Notes: a model not told the origin generated them from the letters alone. DNA of 64,000 bases from Bacillota bacterium (GCA_023445445.1 JAEXLD010000027.1:1-64000); one strand, 5' to 3'; counted from the stretch's first letter, positions 54,042 to 62,813 are shown. Numbers and translations are program-made.

Positions 54042-55202
54042 TTTATTTAGTACATAATCTACTTCTATATTTGTTGTTATAAGTAGTCCTTCTTCGTCTA
54101 CATCGAATAAATGATTATGATGCTCAGCTGCAGTATTTGAGTTACATGAATTCCTAGTTCCAACATGAATATATGTGCCTGGTACTTCTATTAAGAATTC
54201 TGCAAAATCATCGGCTCCTAATCTTTTCGGAGCATTAGTTATTACATTATCTTCACCAACTATAGTATTAGCTATAGTTGCTACTTCTTCACTTACCTTT
54301 TCATCATTTATAAGTGGTGATGCATAATCTTTAAATTCTACTGATACTTCTGCTCCATATATTTCTCCAATGGATTTTGCTATTTTCTCTACATTTTTAT
54401 TAGTCTTTTCCCTTGTTTCAAAGGAGAAAGTTCTTGTAGTTCCCTCTAGTACAACCTCTTCTGCTACCGCATTATAAATTGTTCCCCCAGTAATTGTACC
54501 AACTCCAACAACTACTGTGTCAACAGGATCTGTTTGTCTACTTACTATTGATTGTAGATTTATTACAATTTGACTTGCAATATATAAGGCATCTATTGAT
54601 AAATGAGGTACAGATACATGTCCACCCTTCCCCTTAACTATTATTTTAAAATAATCACAGGAGGCAGCTATAGGTCCACTTGTTACTGAAACTTGTCCAA
54701 CATCTAAATGTGAAGATACATGAGCTCCAAGTATTTCATCTACTCCATCTAATGCCCCTTCTTCAATAAATATCCTAGCACCTTGTCCGATTTCTTCTGC
54801 TTGTTGGAAAAATAGTCTTACTTCTCCCTTTAATTCTTCTTTTCTTTCCTTTAATATCTTTGCAGCTCCTAAAAGACTAGAAGTATGAGCATCATGACCA
54901 CAAGCATGATGATATCCTTCATTTTGTGATTTATATTCTACCTCTTTATCATCAGGAACTTTAAGAGCATCAATATCTGCTCTTAAAGCTATTACTTTAT
55001 CCCCTTTAGATTTTCCCTTTATAACCCCTAAAACCCCTGTTTCGCCAACTCTCTTATGAGGAATATTTAATTTATCTAATTCCTCTTCAATTCTTTTTGC
55101 TGTTTTATATTCCTTTAAACTAACCTCTGGATGTTTATGAAATTCTCTTCTTAGAGAAATAATATAATCTTTTTCCTTTAACACATATTCCTTTATACTC
55201 AT
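54033..55202 (-). CDS. M20-family amidohydrolase (hippurate/N-acyl-amino-acid hydrolase type)
   Basis: 389 residues. Metal site HACGHDAHT (about 89-97), catalytic Glu in FFQQAEEIGQGA, and later HVSSHLDVG; dimerisation lid GKGGHVSVPH. Members hydrolyse N-acyl amino acids or related amides. It follows metQ after about 70 nt, so it may release methionine or another amino acid from acylated forms taken up or recycled. GGGAGGAAAAGC precedes 55202; an in-frame ATG 42 nt earlier has no good site. The last codons lie in palindrome copy j. Confidence 0.88.
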   Translation of the reverse strand: MSIKEYVLKEKDYIISLRREFHKHPEVSLKEYKTAKRIEEELDKLNIPHKRVGETGVLGVIKGKSKGDKVIALRADIDALKVPDDKEVEYKSQNEGYHHACGHDAHTSSLLGAAKILKERKEELKGEVRLFFQQAEEIGQGARIFIEEGALDGVDEILGAHVSSHLDVGQVSVTSGPIAASCDYFKIIVKGKGGHVSVPHLSIDALYIASQIVINLQSIVSRQTDPVDTVVVGVGTITGGTIYNAVAEEVVLEGTTRTFSFETREKTNKNVEKIAKSIGEIYGAEVSVEFKDYASPLINDEKVSEEVATIANTIVGEDNVITNAPKRLGADDFAEFLIEVPGTYIHVGTRNSCNSNTAAEHHNHLFDVDEEGLLITTNIEVDYVLNKLL

Positions 55203-55274
55203 TGCTTTTCCTCCCTCTACTGCTATTAATAATATCAATACCATTTGATGCTATTAATATTTCTGTTATTACTA

Positions 55275-56105
55275 CTACTTCCAAGTTGGTAAATAAGCAC
55301 CCTTATAAACTTCTTTTATTACCTTTGCTACATCATCAGATCTATATGCATCTACAACTTTTTTATAAGTTTCATTATCTTTATCCTCTGTTCTTGCAAC
55401 AATTACATTAATATATGGATTATCACTACCTTCATTTGCCTTTTCTAAATAAATGGCATCATCATTTGGATTAAATCCGGCATCAACAGCGTGTCCACCA
55501 TTAATAAATGCTGCTGCTACATCATCTAATAATCTTGGAGTTTGTGCAGCTTCCACTTCTACAAATTTTATATTCTTAGGATTTTCAGTTATATCACTTA
55601 AGGTTGGTGTATATCCTGCTGATTCTTTTACTTTTATAAGACCTGAAGTTTCTAATACTTTAAGAGATCTTCCTCCATTAGTTGCATCACTAGGTATTGC
55701 AATAGAGTCCCCATCCTTTAATTCATCTAAAGACTTTATTTTATTTGAATAGATTCCAAGAGGAGCTATTATTGTATCTCCAATAACTGATAAGTCAAAG
55801 CCCCTATCTTCAATATCCTTCTTTAAGAAAGCATAGTGTTGGAAAGAATTTAAATCTATTTCTTTATCTGCTAAGGCTTGATTAGGTTGACTGTAATCTG
55901 AAAAAGTTACAAGTTCTAATTTTATACCTTCTTCTCCAAGTTTCTTTATTACAGGCTCCCATTGATCTGTATTTTCCCCAACTAATCCAATTTTAATAAC
56001 CTTGTTTTCTTCATTAGATTCCTTAGCTTCTGATACCCCACAGCCTGCTAATGATAAAATTAATACTCCTGATAATATAATATTTAATAATTTCTTTGTT
56101 TTCAT
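55275..56105 (-). CDS. metQ: Methionine-binding lipoprotein MetQ (NlpA family)
   Basis: 276 residues. Lipobox LAGC (Cys about 22), then the NlpA fold: VIKIGLVGENTDQWEPV, QPNQALADKEIDLNSFQHYAFL and IAIPSDATNGGRSLKVLE. It binds D/L-methionine outside the membrane and feeds MetNI. Confidence 0.92.
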   Translation of the reverse strand: MKTKKLLNIILSGVLILSLAGCGVSEAKESNEENKVIKIGLVGENTDQWEPVIKKLGEEGIKLELVTFSDYSQPNQALADKEIDLNSFQHYAFLKKDIEDRGFDLSVIGDTIIAPLGIYSNKIKSLDELKDGDSIAIPSDATNGGRSLKVLETSGLIKVKESAGYTPTLSDITENPKNIKFVEVEAAQTPRLLDDVAAAFINGGHAVDAGFNPNDDAIYLEKANEGSDNPYINVIVARTEDKDNETYKKVVDAYRSDDVAKVIKEVYKGAYLPTWK

Positions 56106-56120
56106 ATTTAAACTCTCCTT

Positions 56121-56258
56121 TTTATTTATTACTTATTGCTTATTATTTTTTGCTTATTGCATGTTCAATATTTACTCCCCAAACTTCTTAATTCTTACCT
56201 CTTCCCTTTTGCTTATTACCTCTTACTTCTTCCCTCTTACCTCTTACCTCTTACCTAA
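56121..56258 (-). repeat. Heptamer arrays R8
   Basis: Between metI and metQ. TTATTAC TTATTGC TTATTAT TTTTTGC TTATTGC (56126-56160) and a pyrimidine-rich array of CTCTTAC-type units (about 56195-56256), which reads TAAGAGG on the minus strand and starts right after the metI stop codon. Confidence 0.8.
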
Positions 56259-56939
56259 CTAATGTGTTGTTTTTTTAATTATTATATTTCCTGCCCCTTG
56301 AATTATATTTACAAAAATAAGTAGTATTATTACAGTTACAAAAGTTATATCTACTTGATATCTTTGATATCCATATCTTATAGCTAAATCACCAAGGCCC
56401 CCGCCCCCTACTGATCCTGCCATAGCTGTTAATCCTACTAAACTTACAAAGGTTATAGTGGTTGCCCTTACTATATTAGGTATACTTTCTTTTAAATAAA
56501 CTCTAAAAATTATTTCAAAAGGTGATGACCCCATGGATTCTGCTGCTTCTATTATCCCCTTATCAACTTCTGATAAAGCACTTTCTATCTGCCTTGCAAA
56601 GAATGGTATAGTTCCTAACACTAGTGGTACAAAAGATCCCTTTGTGCCAATGGCAGTTCCTACTATTAATCTTGTTAATGGAATTGCAGCTGCTAGTAAA
56701 ATAATAAATGGAATTGATCTTGTAATATTTATTATTTTTTCTAGAACATAATATATATATTTATTTTCTAATATATTTCCCTTCTTAGTTACAACTAAAA
56801 CTACTCCTAATAAAATTCCTATAAAGAAGGAGATAGCTCCTGCAATTAAAATCATAATTAAAGTTTCCAAAGTAGCATTATAAATTTCTGGTAACTTTTT
56901 TATTGCATTAGGCAATAATTTTTGTACTAGTTCTGCCAT
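56259..56939 (-). CDS. metI: Methionine ABC permease MetI
   Basis: 226 residues, five membrane helices. EAA loop IIEAAESMGSSPFEIIFRVYLKE and the late motif GSVGGGGLGDLAIRYGYQRY are diagnostic of MetI. The 5' end overlaps metN by 32 nt. Confidence 0.94.
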   Translation of the reverse strand: MAELVQKLLPNAIKKLPEIYNATLETLIMILIAGAISFFIGILLGVVLVVTKKGNILENKYIYYVLEKIINITRSIPFIILLAAAIPLTRLIVGTAIGTKGSFVPLVLGTIPFFARQIESALSEVDKGIIEAAESMGSSPFEIIFRVYLKESIPNIVRATTITFVSLVGLTAMAGSVGGGGLGDLAIRYGYQRYQVDITFVTVIILLIFVNIIQGAGNIIIKKTTH

Positions 56940-57966
56940 CCTTAATTACCTCCACTTCCACTTTATTTTCTTTAAGATAAGCTATTACCTTATTAACTTG
57001 TGTTTCCTCTCCTCTGATTATTACTATAAGTCCCCCAAGAGGAAGGTCTTGGATTATTTCTATATTCCCAAATATAATGCTTGTATCTACATTAAATTCC
57101 CTTGATACTATTGAAATTATTGGCTCGCTTGTACTATTTTCTAAATACTTTAGCTTTAATATTTTTTCATTTTCCTTAATATCCACCACTGAAGATTCTT
57201 CTTTAATTAAGTCATATATATTAGTTAGTAATGAAGTACTGTCTATAAAGTTCCTTGTTATCCTTTCCTTTGGTTCTGAGAAGATTTTAAAGATATTACC
57301 CTCTTCAACTACTCGTCCATTTTCCATTACAGCAGCTCTTGTACATATTTCCTTCACTACTTGCATTTCATGAGTTATTATTACTATTGTTATTCCAAAC
57401 TTTTTATTTACCTCCTTTAAAAGCCTTAATATAGATTTTGTAGTTTGAGGATCTAAGGCACTAGTTGCCTCATCGCAAAGTAAAACTTTTGGATTATTGG
57501 CTAAAGCCCTTGCAATTCCAACTCTTTGCTTTTGTCCCCCACTTAGCTCCGAAGGATATACCTTAGCTTTATCTTCTAATTCAACTAATTTTAATAAGTC
57601 ATTAACCTTTCCATTTATCTCTTCCTTTGAATATCCCTTACCCTTAAGTGGATAAGCTATATTTTCAAATACATTTCTAGACCTCATAAGATTAAAATGT
57701 TGAAATATCATTCCTATCTTCTTTCTTTCAGCCCTTAATTCCTTATTAGATAAAGTACTAAGTTCCTTTCCATCTACAATTACTTCACCACTAGTTGGCT
57801 TCTCCAAAAAATTAATGCATCTTACTAAGGTGGATTTCCCAGCTCCACTAAAACCAATAATTCCATAAATCTCACCCTTTTTAATATTTAGTGTTACATC
57901 TTTTAAAGCTTCTACTTTGCCAGCTTTAGTACTATAAGTTTTGTTTAGATTTTTTAATAAGATCAT
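56908..57966 (-). CDS. metN: Methionine ABC ATPase MetN
   Basis: 352 residues. Walker A GFSGAGKST (about 38-46), signature LSGGQKQRVGIARAL, Walker B LLCDEATSALDP and a C-terminal NIL regulatory domain (about 265-345) that binds methionine and causes trans-inhibition. AAGGAGGG before the ATG. Expression is probably controlled by the S-box-like leader and terminator upstream. Confidence 0.95.
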   Translation of the reverse strand: MILLKNLNKTYSTKAGKVEALKDVTLNIKKGEIYGIIGFSGAGKSTLVRCINFLEKPTSGEVIVDGKELSTLSNKELRAERKKIGMIFQHFNLMRSRNVFENIAYPLKGKGYSKEEINGKVNDLLKLVELEDKAKVYPSELSGGQKQRVGIARALANNPKVLLCDEATSALDPQTTKSILRLLKEVNKKFGITIVIITHEMQVVKEICTRAAVMENGRVVEEGNIFKIFSEPKERITRNFIDSTSLLTNIYDLIKEESSVVDIKENEKILKLKYLENSTSEPIISIVSREFNVDTSIIFGNIEIIQDLPLGGLIVIIRGEETQVNKVIAYLKENKVEVEVIKDGRTSTKIIA

Positions 57967-57997
57967 AATTTTCCCTCCTTTAACTATAAAAAAGTAT

Positions 57998-58033
57998 AAA
58001 AAAAACTACTTTCCTAAAAAATAAGAAAGCAGT
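57998..58033 (-). terminator. Attenuator-type terminator before metN
   Basis: On the minus strand ACTGCTTTCTT and AGGAAAGTAGT pair (two wobbles), followed by eight T, 32 nt before the metN start. Its 3' arm AGTAGT can instead pair with ACTACT of the S-box P4 region, a possible antiterminator. Confidence 0.75.
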
Positions 58034-58057
58034 GTAATAAACACTTATTTAATTCTA

Positions 58058-58376
58058 ATCTTTCAGACGCAGTAGTAGCTGCAGGAATTAGTACTATCAT
58101 ACAAATGAAGAATGTAAAATGTAAAATGAAGAATTATTGTAGTATTTCATTCTGAAATACTTAAATTAATGCTTCTTAAAACTACTTTCAGTAGTTTTAT
58201 ATTACCTATACATTATGCATTTAGCACATCTATCTTTGCATATCATTAAAATAATTTAATAACTGAATGATGAAAATAATAAATTTTTTCATTCTTTAAT
58301 TTTAATTTATGAATTGCAAATTGTGCATAGCACTTTAGACTTCCTTGGGCCAGTCCCTCCGTCTTTATGATACTAT
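58058..58376 (-). ncRNA. SAM-I (S-box) riboswitch, apparently split by a repeat insertion
   Basis: The 5' core on the minus strand contains TATCATAAAGAC then the S-box invariant GGAGGGACTGGCCC (58347-58360) and a P3-like AAGTGC...GCAC. The 3' core AATTCCTGCAG...CTGAAAGAT (58058-58089) matches the canonical J3/4-P4-P1 half. Canonical riboswitches join these within about 30-40 nt; here about 240 nt intervene and include repeat R9. The usual GATGAAACCCGGCAACC part is altered and P1 pairing is weak, so it may be impaired. Confidence 0.65.
58104..58225. repeat. Heptamer-armed element R9 inside the S-box leader
   Basis: AATGAAG AATGTAA AATGTAA AATGAAG AATTATT (58104-58138) is exactly 7-periodic. 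Hairpins GTATTTCA-TTC-TGAAATAC and AAAACTACT-TTC-AGTAGTTTT follow, then the counter-arm CATTATG CATTTAG. A second AT-rich stretch of the same style (to about 58320) completes the gap. Confidence 0.7.
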
Positions 58377-58465
58377 TTAATTGTTAATGTATATTCTATA
58401 TATTTATTTATCCTTTGTCAACACTTATTTTCATTTACATTTTAATACATTTAACCCTTTTTCTG

Positions 58466-58478
58466 TTCCCCTGGGGAT
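58466..58478. repeat. CCCCTGGGG palindrome (copy k)
   Basis: The nonamer at 58468-58476 starts one base after the TAA stop codon of the ABC-F gene on the minus strand. Confidence 0.75.
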
Positions 58479-60436
58479 TATTCCTTAACATCCAGGCTGA
58501 TTTCCATCCATTCCTCCATTACCTTTTCTAATTCTGAGCTTAATTCTTCCTTTTCTAAAAACAGCTTATTTAACTCTTCATAACTTATTGTTGGATTAGA
58601 CATACTATCTTCAATATCACTAATTTCCTCTTCAAGACTTTGGATTCTTAATTCTAGTTTTTTTATTTCACTTTCTTTCTTTTTTACTTCATCTACTTCT
58701 TTTTTCTTCTTTTCTTTTTTTATCTCTTTTTGCTGTTCAATGGTATTATTCTCTTTTTCTAGTTTTAGTTTATCTTGTATTTCCTTATAGTAATCATAGT
58801 TTCCAAGATAGCTTTTGAACTTATTATCCTCAATAGCAATAACTCTTTCACTAATTTTATTAATAAAATATCTATCATGAGATATAAAGAAAATAGTACC
58901 TTTAAACTCATCTAAAGCTTCTTCAAAAGTTTCTATTGAATCAATATCAAGATGATTTGTTGGCTCATCTAATATTAATAAATTTATATCTTCATATAAC
59001 AACATAGAAAGCTTTAATCTTATTCTCTCTCCTCCAGATAAGGCTTTAACTTTTTTAAATACACTATTACCAAAGAACATAAACTTAGATAAATACTGCC
59101 TTGCCTGACCTTCCAATATAGAAACATTATCCCTAAAGGCTTGAAGTACAGTATCCTCCTCATTGTTAAAAGTAATGACCTGTGGTAAATATCCAAGACT
59201 TACATTAGCCCCTAATTCTACTATGCCTCTATCGCAAGCTTCTTCTCCTAGCAATAACCTTAAAAATGTTGTTTTTCCGCTACCATTAGGTCCAATTAAA
59301 GCAACTCTTTCTTTAAAGTTAACTAATAAATCAGCTTCATTAAAGATAATTTTATCCTCATAACTTTTGCATAAGCCTTCTGCTTTTATAGTTTCATTTC
59401 CTGATCTTTCACTACTTTTAAAATTTAACTTCATAGTCTTATTTTCAAGCTTTGGCTTTTGTGCTTCATCACTATTTTTCATCTTTTCGAGCCTTTTTTC
59501 CATACTAGCAGCTCTCTTAAAGAATTTACTATTATCTGCTCTAATTGCCCAATCTCTAAGTTCTTTTATAGTACTTTCCATACTCTTTATTTCTTTTTGC
59601 TGCTCTTTATAGTTATGCATTTCCTCAATAAGCTTTTCTTCTTTTTGCTTAACATAACTTGAATAATTCCCCTTATAAGTTTGACTTTCCATATCTTCTA
59701 TTTCTACAATTTTACTTACTACATTATCTAAGAAATATCTATCATGAGAAACTATAATTACAATACCCTCATATCTCTTAAGATATCCTTCAAGCCATTC
59801 AATAGAATCCATATCTAAATGGTTTGTAGGCTCATCTAATAACAAAATATCTGGATTATCCATTAATATTTTTCCTAGAATAACAGTAGTTTTTTCACCA
59901 CCACTTAATAAATTAAATTCCTTATCTAAAAAGGCATTTGTAAACTTTAATCCAGTACATATTCTTGCTAATTTTTCTTCTGTATTATATCCACCTTTTA
60001 CTTCGTAACTTTGAAGTAAATTACTGTATCTTTTTAATGTTCTCTCTAGTTCTTCCCCTTTTAGAAGCTTCATTTCTTCTTCTAATTCATGCATTTGTTC
60101 CTCTATTTTATAAACTTCATTAAATGCCATTTTTAATACATCAATAACCTTAATGCCCTCTTCATATTGTGGAATTTGCTCTAAGTATGCTGTGGTAGCT
60201 CCACTAGGCATCTTAATAAAGCCTTCATCATAGCCAGGACTAGTAGCCCCTGGATATCCCACACAATAATCCATTGGTAATATTCCTGCAATTAACTTTA
60301 ATATAGTACTTTTACCACTTCCATTAACTCCAACAATACCAACCTTTTCTCCAGAATAAACTTGAAAATTAATATTCTTAAGAACAAGAGTTGCTTCCAT
60401 ATATTTTTTTACATTAATTAAGGATAATTCAAACAT
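58478..60436 (-). CDS. ABC-F family ATPase (probable ribosome protection/antibiotic resistance type)
   Basis: 652 residues, two ATPase domains and no membrane segments. Walker A GVNGSGKST (about 36-44) and GPNGSGKTT, signatures LSGGEKTTV and LSGGERIRL, and twin Walker B/D-loops LLLDEPTNHLDMDS and LILDEPTNHLDIDS. A charged linker (about 255-320) separates the domains, and the last 90 residues form a coiled coil. ABC-F proteins bind the ribosomal E site and displace drugs or rescue stalls. ATG at 60436 has AAGAAGG 7 nt upstream; a GTG two codons earlier is too close to it. A 500-nt leader with attenuator hints at induction by antibiotics. Confidence 0.9.
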   Translation of the reverse strand: MFELSLINVKKYMEATLVLKNINFQVYSGEKVGIVGVNGSGKSTILKLIAGILPMDYCVGYPGATSPGYDEGFIKMPSGATTAYLEQIPQYEEGIKVIDVLKMAFNEVYKIEEQMHELEEEMKLLKGEELERTLKRYSNLLQSYEVKGGYNTEEKLARICTGLKFTNAFLDKEFNLLSGGEKTTVILGKILMDNPDILLLDEPTNHLDMDSIEWLEGYLKRYEGIVIIVSHDRYFLDNVVSKIVEIEDMESQTYKGNYSSYVKQKEEKLIEEMHNYKEQQKEIKSMESTIKELRDWAIRADNSKFFKRAASMEKRLEKMKNSDEAQKPKLENKTMKLNFKSSERSGNETIKAEGLCKSYEDKIIFNEADLLVNFKERVALIGPNGSGKTTFLRLLLGEEACDRGIVELGANVSLGYLPQVITFNNEEDTVLQAFRDNVSILEGQARQYLSKFMFFGNSVFKKVKALSGGERIRLKLSMLLYEDINLLILDEPTNHLDIDSIETFEEALDEFKGTIFFISHDRYFINKISERVIAIEDNKFKSYLGNYDYYKEIQDKLKLEKENNTIEQQKEIKKEKKKKEVDEVKKKESEIKKLELRIQSLEEEISDIEDSMSNPTISYEELNKLFLEKEELSSELEKVMEEWMEISLDVKE

Positions 60437-60492
60437 AAACACGCCTTCTTTCTCTCTATATTAAGGCTCTAAAGAAAAAAGCATAAATACTT

Positions 60493-60534
60493 AAAATAAA
60501 AAGACTGTAAGAAGCTTTAATCTCCTTACAGTCT
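60493..60534 (-). terminator. Attenuator terminator upstream of ABC-F gene
   Basis: On the minus strand AGACTGTAAG (60525-60534) and CTTACAGTCT (60502-60511) form a perfect 10-bp stem followed by TTTTTATTTT, 60 nt before the ABC-F start. It would stop leader transcripts unless relieved. Confidence 0.8.
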
Positions 60535-60930
60535 GAAATAACATTATAAAAATAGTCTTTGAAATAATAGTATTCAAAATAACACTATTCTAATTAATTA
60601 ACTTACTATAAATTATTATAAATCATTAGAAACTATTAAATATTATTAGAAATATAAAAAATTCTTATGTCCCTATATTATAATAATATACTATAACTTA
60701 AATAATATTAATTTAAAACTTGTTAATTTAAAACTTGTTAATTTGAAATATCTAAAAACTATAATATGTGTATTCAGTAATGTAAGTTACCTTCTAAATG
60801 CTCTCTTCCATAAAGAGCATAACAATAAAACCTATTAACTAGGTAAATTTTTACTCATTATAAAATAAATATAAAATTAAAATTAATTTATATTAGCAAT
60901 TAGCTGGTGTCATAACTTACATTCCTCCTT
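60535..60930 (-). promoter_or_regulatory. Structured leader of the ABC-F gene
   Basis: Between promoter and terminator the RNA can fold extensively. AATGTAAGTTA at the leader-peptide start (complement of 60913-60923) pairs perfectly over 11 bp with TAACTTACATT (complement of 60779-60789). Inside lie hairpins ACCTA-GTTAA-TAGGT and ATGCTCT-TTATGGAAG-AGAGCAT. The 60560-60760 part is AT-rich with several near repeats and no gene. Confidence 0.55.
60893..60913 (-). CDS. Candidate leader peptide MTPANC
   Basis: Six codons plus stop (ATG ACA CCA GCT AAT TGC TAA) with AAGGAGG at 60924-60930, spacing 10 nt, close to the predicted transcript start. The spacer and start codon are sequestered by the 11-bp pairing described for the leader. 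An ATG-TAA start-stop also lies within the spacer. It is too small to be sure of; attenuators of drug-resistance genes often use such peptides. Confidence 0.5.
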   Translation of the reverse strand: MTPANC

Positions 60931-60944
60931 CAACTCTTTCATAT

Positions 60945-60973
60945 ATTATATCATACTTTGCTTTGATTTATAA
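60945..60973 (-). promoter_or_regulatory. Extended -10 promoter of ABC-F leader
   Basis: On the minus strand TGATATAAT (60945-60953) is a full extended -10. A weak -35 TTATAA lies 17 nt upstream (60968-60973). Transcription should begin near 60938, a few bases before the leader-peptide ribosome binding site. Confidence 0.6.
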
Positions 60974-61000
60974 TTACTTCCATCCATTTTATTACATACA

Positions 61001-61036
61001 TCCCACTTTTTAATCCCCAGGGGACCAAAAAATGGG
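61001..61036. repeat. CCCCAGGGG palindrome in larger hairpin (copy l)
   Basis: The nonamer (61015-61023) is flanked by CCCACTTTTT and AAAAAATGGG, which pair to make a larger hairpin just after the stop of the ABC exporter gene; likely terminator. Confidence 0.75.
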
Positions 61037-61043
61037 AATTTCT

Positions 61044-62813
61044 TTAAATCTCTAGGTATTGTGATTTATATAGGTTATAGTATAGGCCTTCCTTTTTTAT
61101 TAAGTCCTTATGAGTTCCCTCTTCTAAGATATTCTTCTCCCCTATAAACATTATTTTATCTGAATTAACTATAGTAGATAATCTATGTGCTATTACGAAG
61201 GATGTTCTTCCCTTTAGTAATTCTTCTATTCCTTCTTGTAATAAAGCCTCTGTTTCTGTGTCTATACTTGCTGTTGCTTCATCTAAGATTAATATTCTTG
61301 GATTTGACAGTAATACTCTAGCAAAGGATATAAGCTGCTTTTGCCCAACTGATAGCCCATTTCCTTGTTCATTTAAGTTTGTGTAGTACCCATCATTAAA
61401 TTCCTTGATAAAGTCATCTGCTCTAACTATTTTAGCCGCTTCTATTACTTCCTCATCAGTAGCATCTAATCTACCATATCTTATATTTTCCATTATAGTT
61501 CCAGAGAAAACGAAGGGATCTTGAAGCATAACACCAATTTCTTTTCTTAAAGATTTTAGTGTTACATCATTTATATTTATTCCATCAACAAGAATTTCTC
61601 CAGACTTTATTCTATAAAACCTTGAAAGTAAATTAACTATTGTGGTTTTCCCTGCTCCTGTTGGCCCAACTAAGGCTATTTTTTCTCCAGCTTTAATATT
61701 CATATTTAAATTTTCTAAAATAGTAGTATTTTTTTCATATTCAAAATACACATTTTTAAATTCTACATGTCCCTTAACATCTTTAAGCTCTATAGCATCA
61801 CTTGCATCATACTCAGGCTCTTCATCCATAGCTTCAAAAATTCTTTCTAAATAAGCCATTGCATTAATTAATGTGTTATAGAAATTTCCTATATTCATTA
61901 TTGGAGCCCAAAATATCCATACATATGAAATAAAGGCTGCTATTAATCCTAAGGAAACTGAATCTCTAAATACTAAGATTCCAAAAATATAAATTAAAGA
62001 TATTGATGTTACTGAAATAATATCTATACTTGGCCAAATCAGAAAATTAAATCTAACTGCTTTCATCCAGGAATCACTATTTTCAAAGCAAAGCTCCTTA
62101 AAGGTCTCCATACTTTCTCTCTTTCTTGAGAAGGATTGTGTTACTCTTACACCATTTATACTTTCATGAATATAAGCATTTAAGTTTGATTGCTTTGCAC
62201 TTAGTCTTTGGAAAGCCCTTCTTTGTGCATTTTTTATAGACATCATTACTATCATAAGTATAGGAATACCTATTAAAGTAACTAAGGTTAACTTTATACT
62301 TAGGAAGGACATAAATACTATTGCCAAAACTAAAGTAACCATATCTGCAATTAAATTTACAAAACCATTAGATAAAATATCACTTAGTGAATTAATATAG
62401 TTAACTACCCTTACTAATATTTTTCCATGAGGTCTTGAGTCATAATAATTAAATGGAACATACTGAAGTTTCTTAAATAAATCATATCTCATATCCACTA
62501 ATATATTTTGTCCAACATTACCCATGGTGTACATTCTATGCTTCATAATTATTGCTATAGCTATATATATCATTATATATAATACTGAAATTAAAGCTAA
62601 ATTCTTAATATCCTTATTTGGTATAAAATTATCTAGGGCTGATTTAATTATTACTGGTCCTAATAAGGCAAGTGAACTTGAAATTAACATTAATACAACT
62701 GAAAATGCTATTTTACTTTTATAGGGTTTCATATACTTTAATAATCTTTTTAAATAGGCTACATTAAAGCCCGTTTCTAATTCTTCATCTACATTATATT
62801 TATTTCTAGCCAT
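61044..62813 (-). CDS. ABC exporter half-transporter, subunit 2 (MsbA/LmrCD/BmrCD-like)
   Basis: 589 residues. Six membrane helices (about 30-320), then an ATPase domain with Walker A GPTGAGKTT (about 390-398), signature LSVGQKQLISFARVL, Walker B ILILDEATASIDTE and switch His IAHRLST. Follows the partner gene directly (stop and start adjoin), so the pair likely makes a heterodimeric exporter of drugs or lipids. The signature LSVGQ deviates from LSGGQ, which is common in one subunit of such heterodimers. Confidence 0.92.
   Translation of the reverse strand: MARNKYNVDEELETGFNVAYLKRLLKYMKPYKSKIAFSVVLMLISSSLALLGPVIIKSALDNFIPNKDIKNLALISVLYIMIYIAIAIIMKHRMYTMGNVGQNILVDMRYDLFKKLQYVPFNYYDSRPHGKILVRVVNYINSLSDILSNGFVNLIADMVTLVLAIVFMSFLSIKLTLVTLIGIPILMIVMMSIKNAQRRAFQRLSAKQSNLNAYIHESINGVRVTQSFSRKRESMETFKELCFENSDSWMKAVRFNFLIWPSIDIISVTSISLIYIFGILVFRDSVSLGLIAAFISYVWIFWAPIMNIGNFYNTLINAMAYLERIFEAMDEEPEYDASDAIELKDVKGHVEFKNVYFEYEKNTTILENLNMNIKAGEKIALVGPTGAGKTTIVNLLSRFYRIKSGEILVDGININDVTLKSLRKEIGVMLQDPFVFSGTIMENIRYGRLDATDEEVIEAAKIVRADDFIKEFNDGYYTNLNEQGNGLSVGQKQLISFARVLLSNPRILILDEATASIDTETEALLQEGIEELLKGRTSFVIAHRLSTIVNSDKIMFIGEKNILEEGTHKDLIKKEGLYYNLYKSQYLEI

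Noticed and set aside
57967..58477. T-box leader before metNIQ
   Set aside because: No AGGGUGGNACCGCG-type T-box sequence is present; the S-box cores fit instead.
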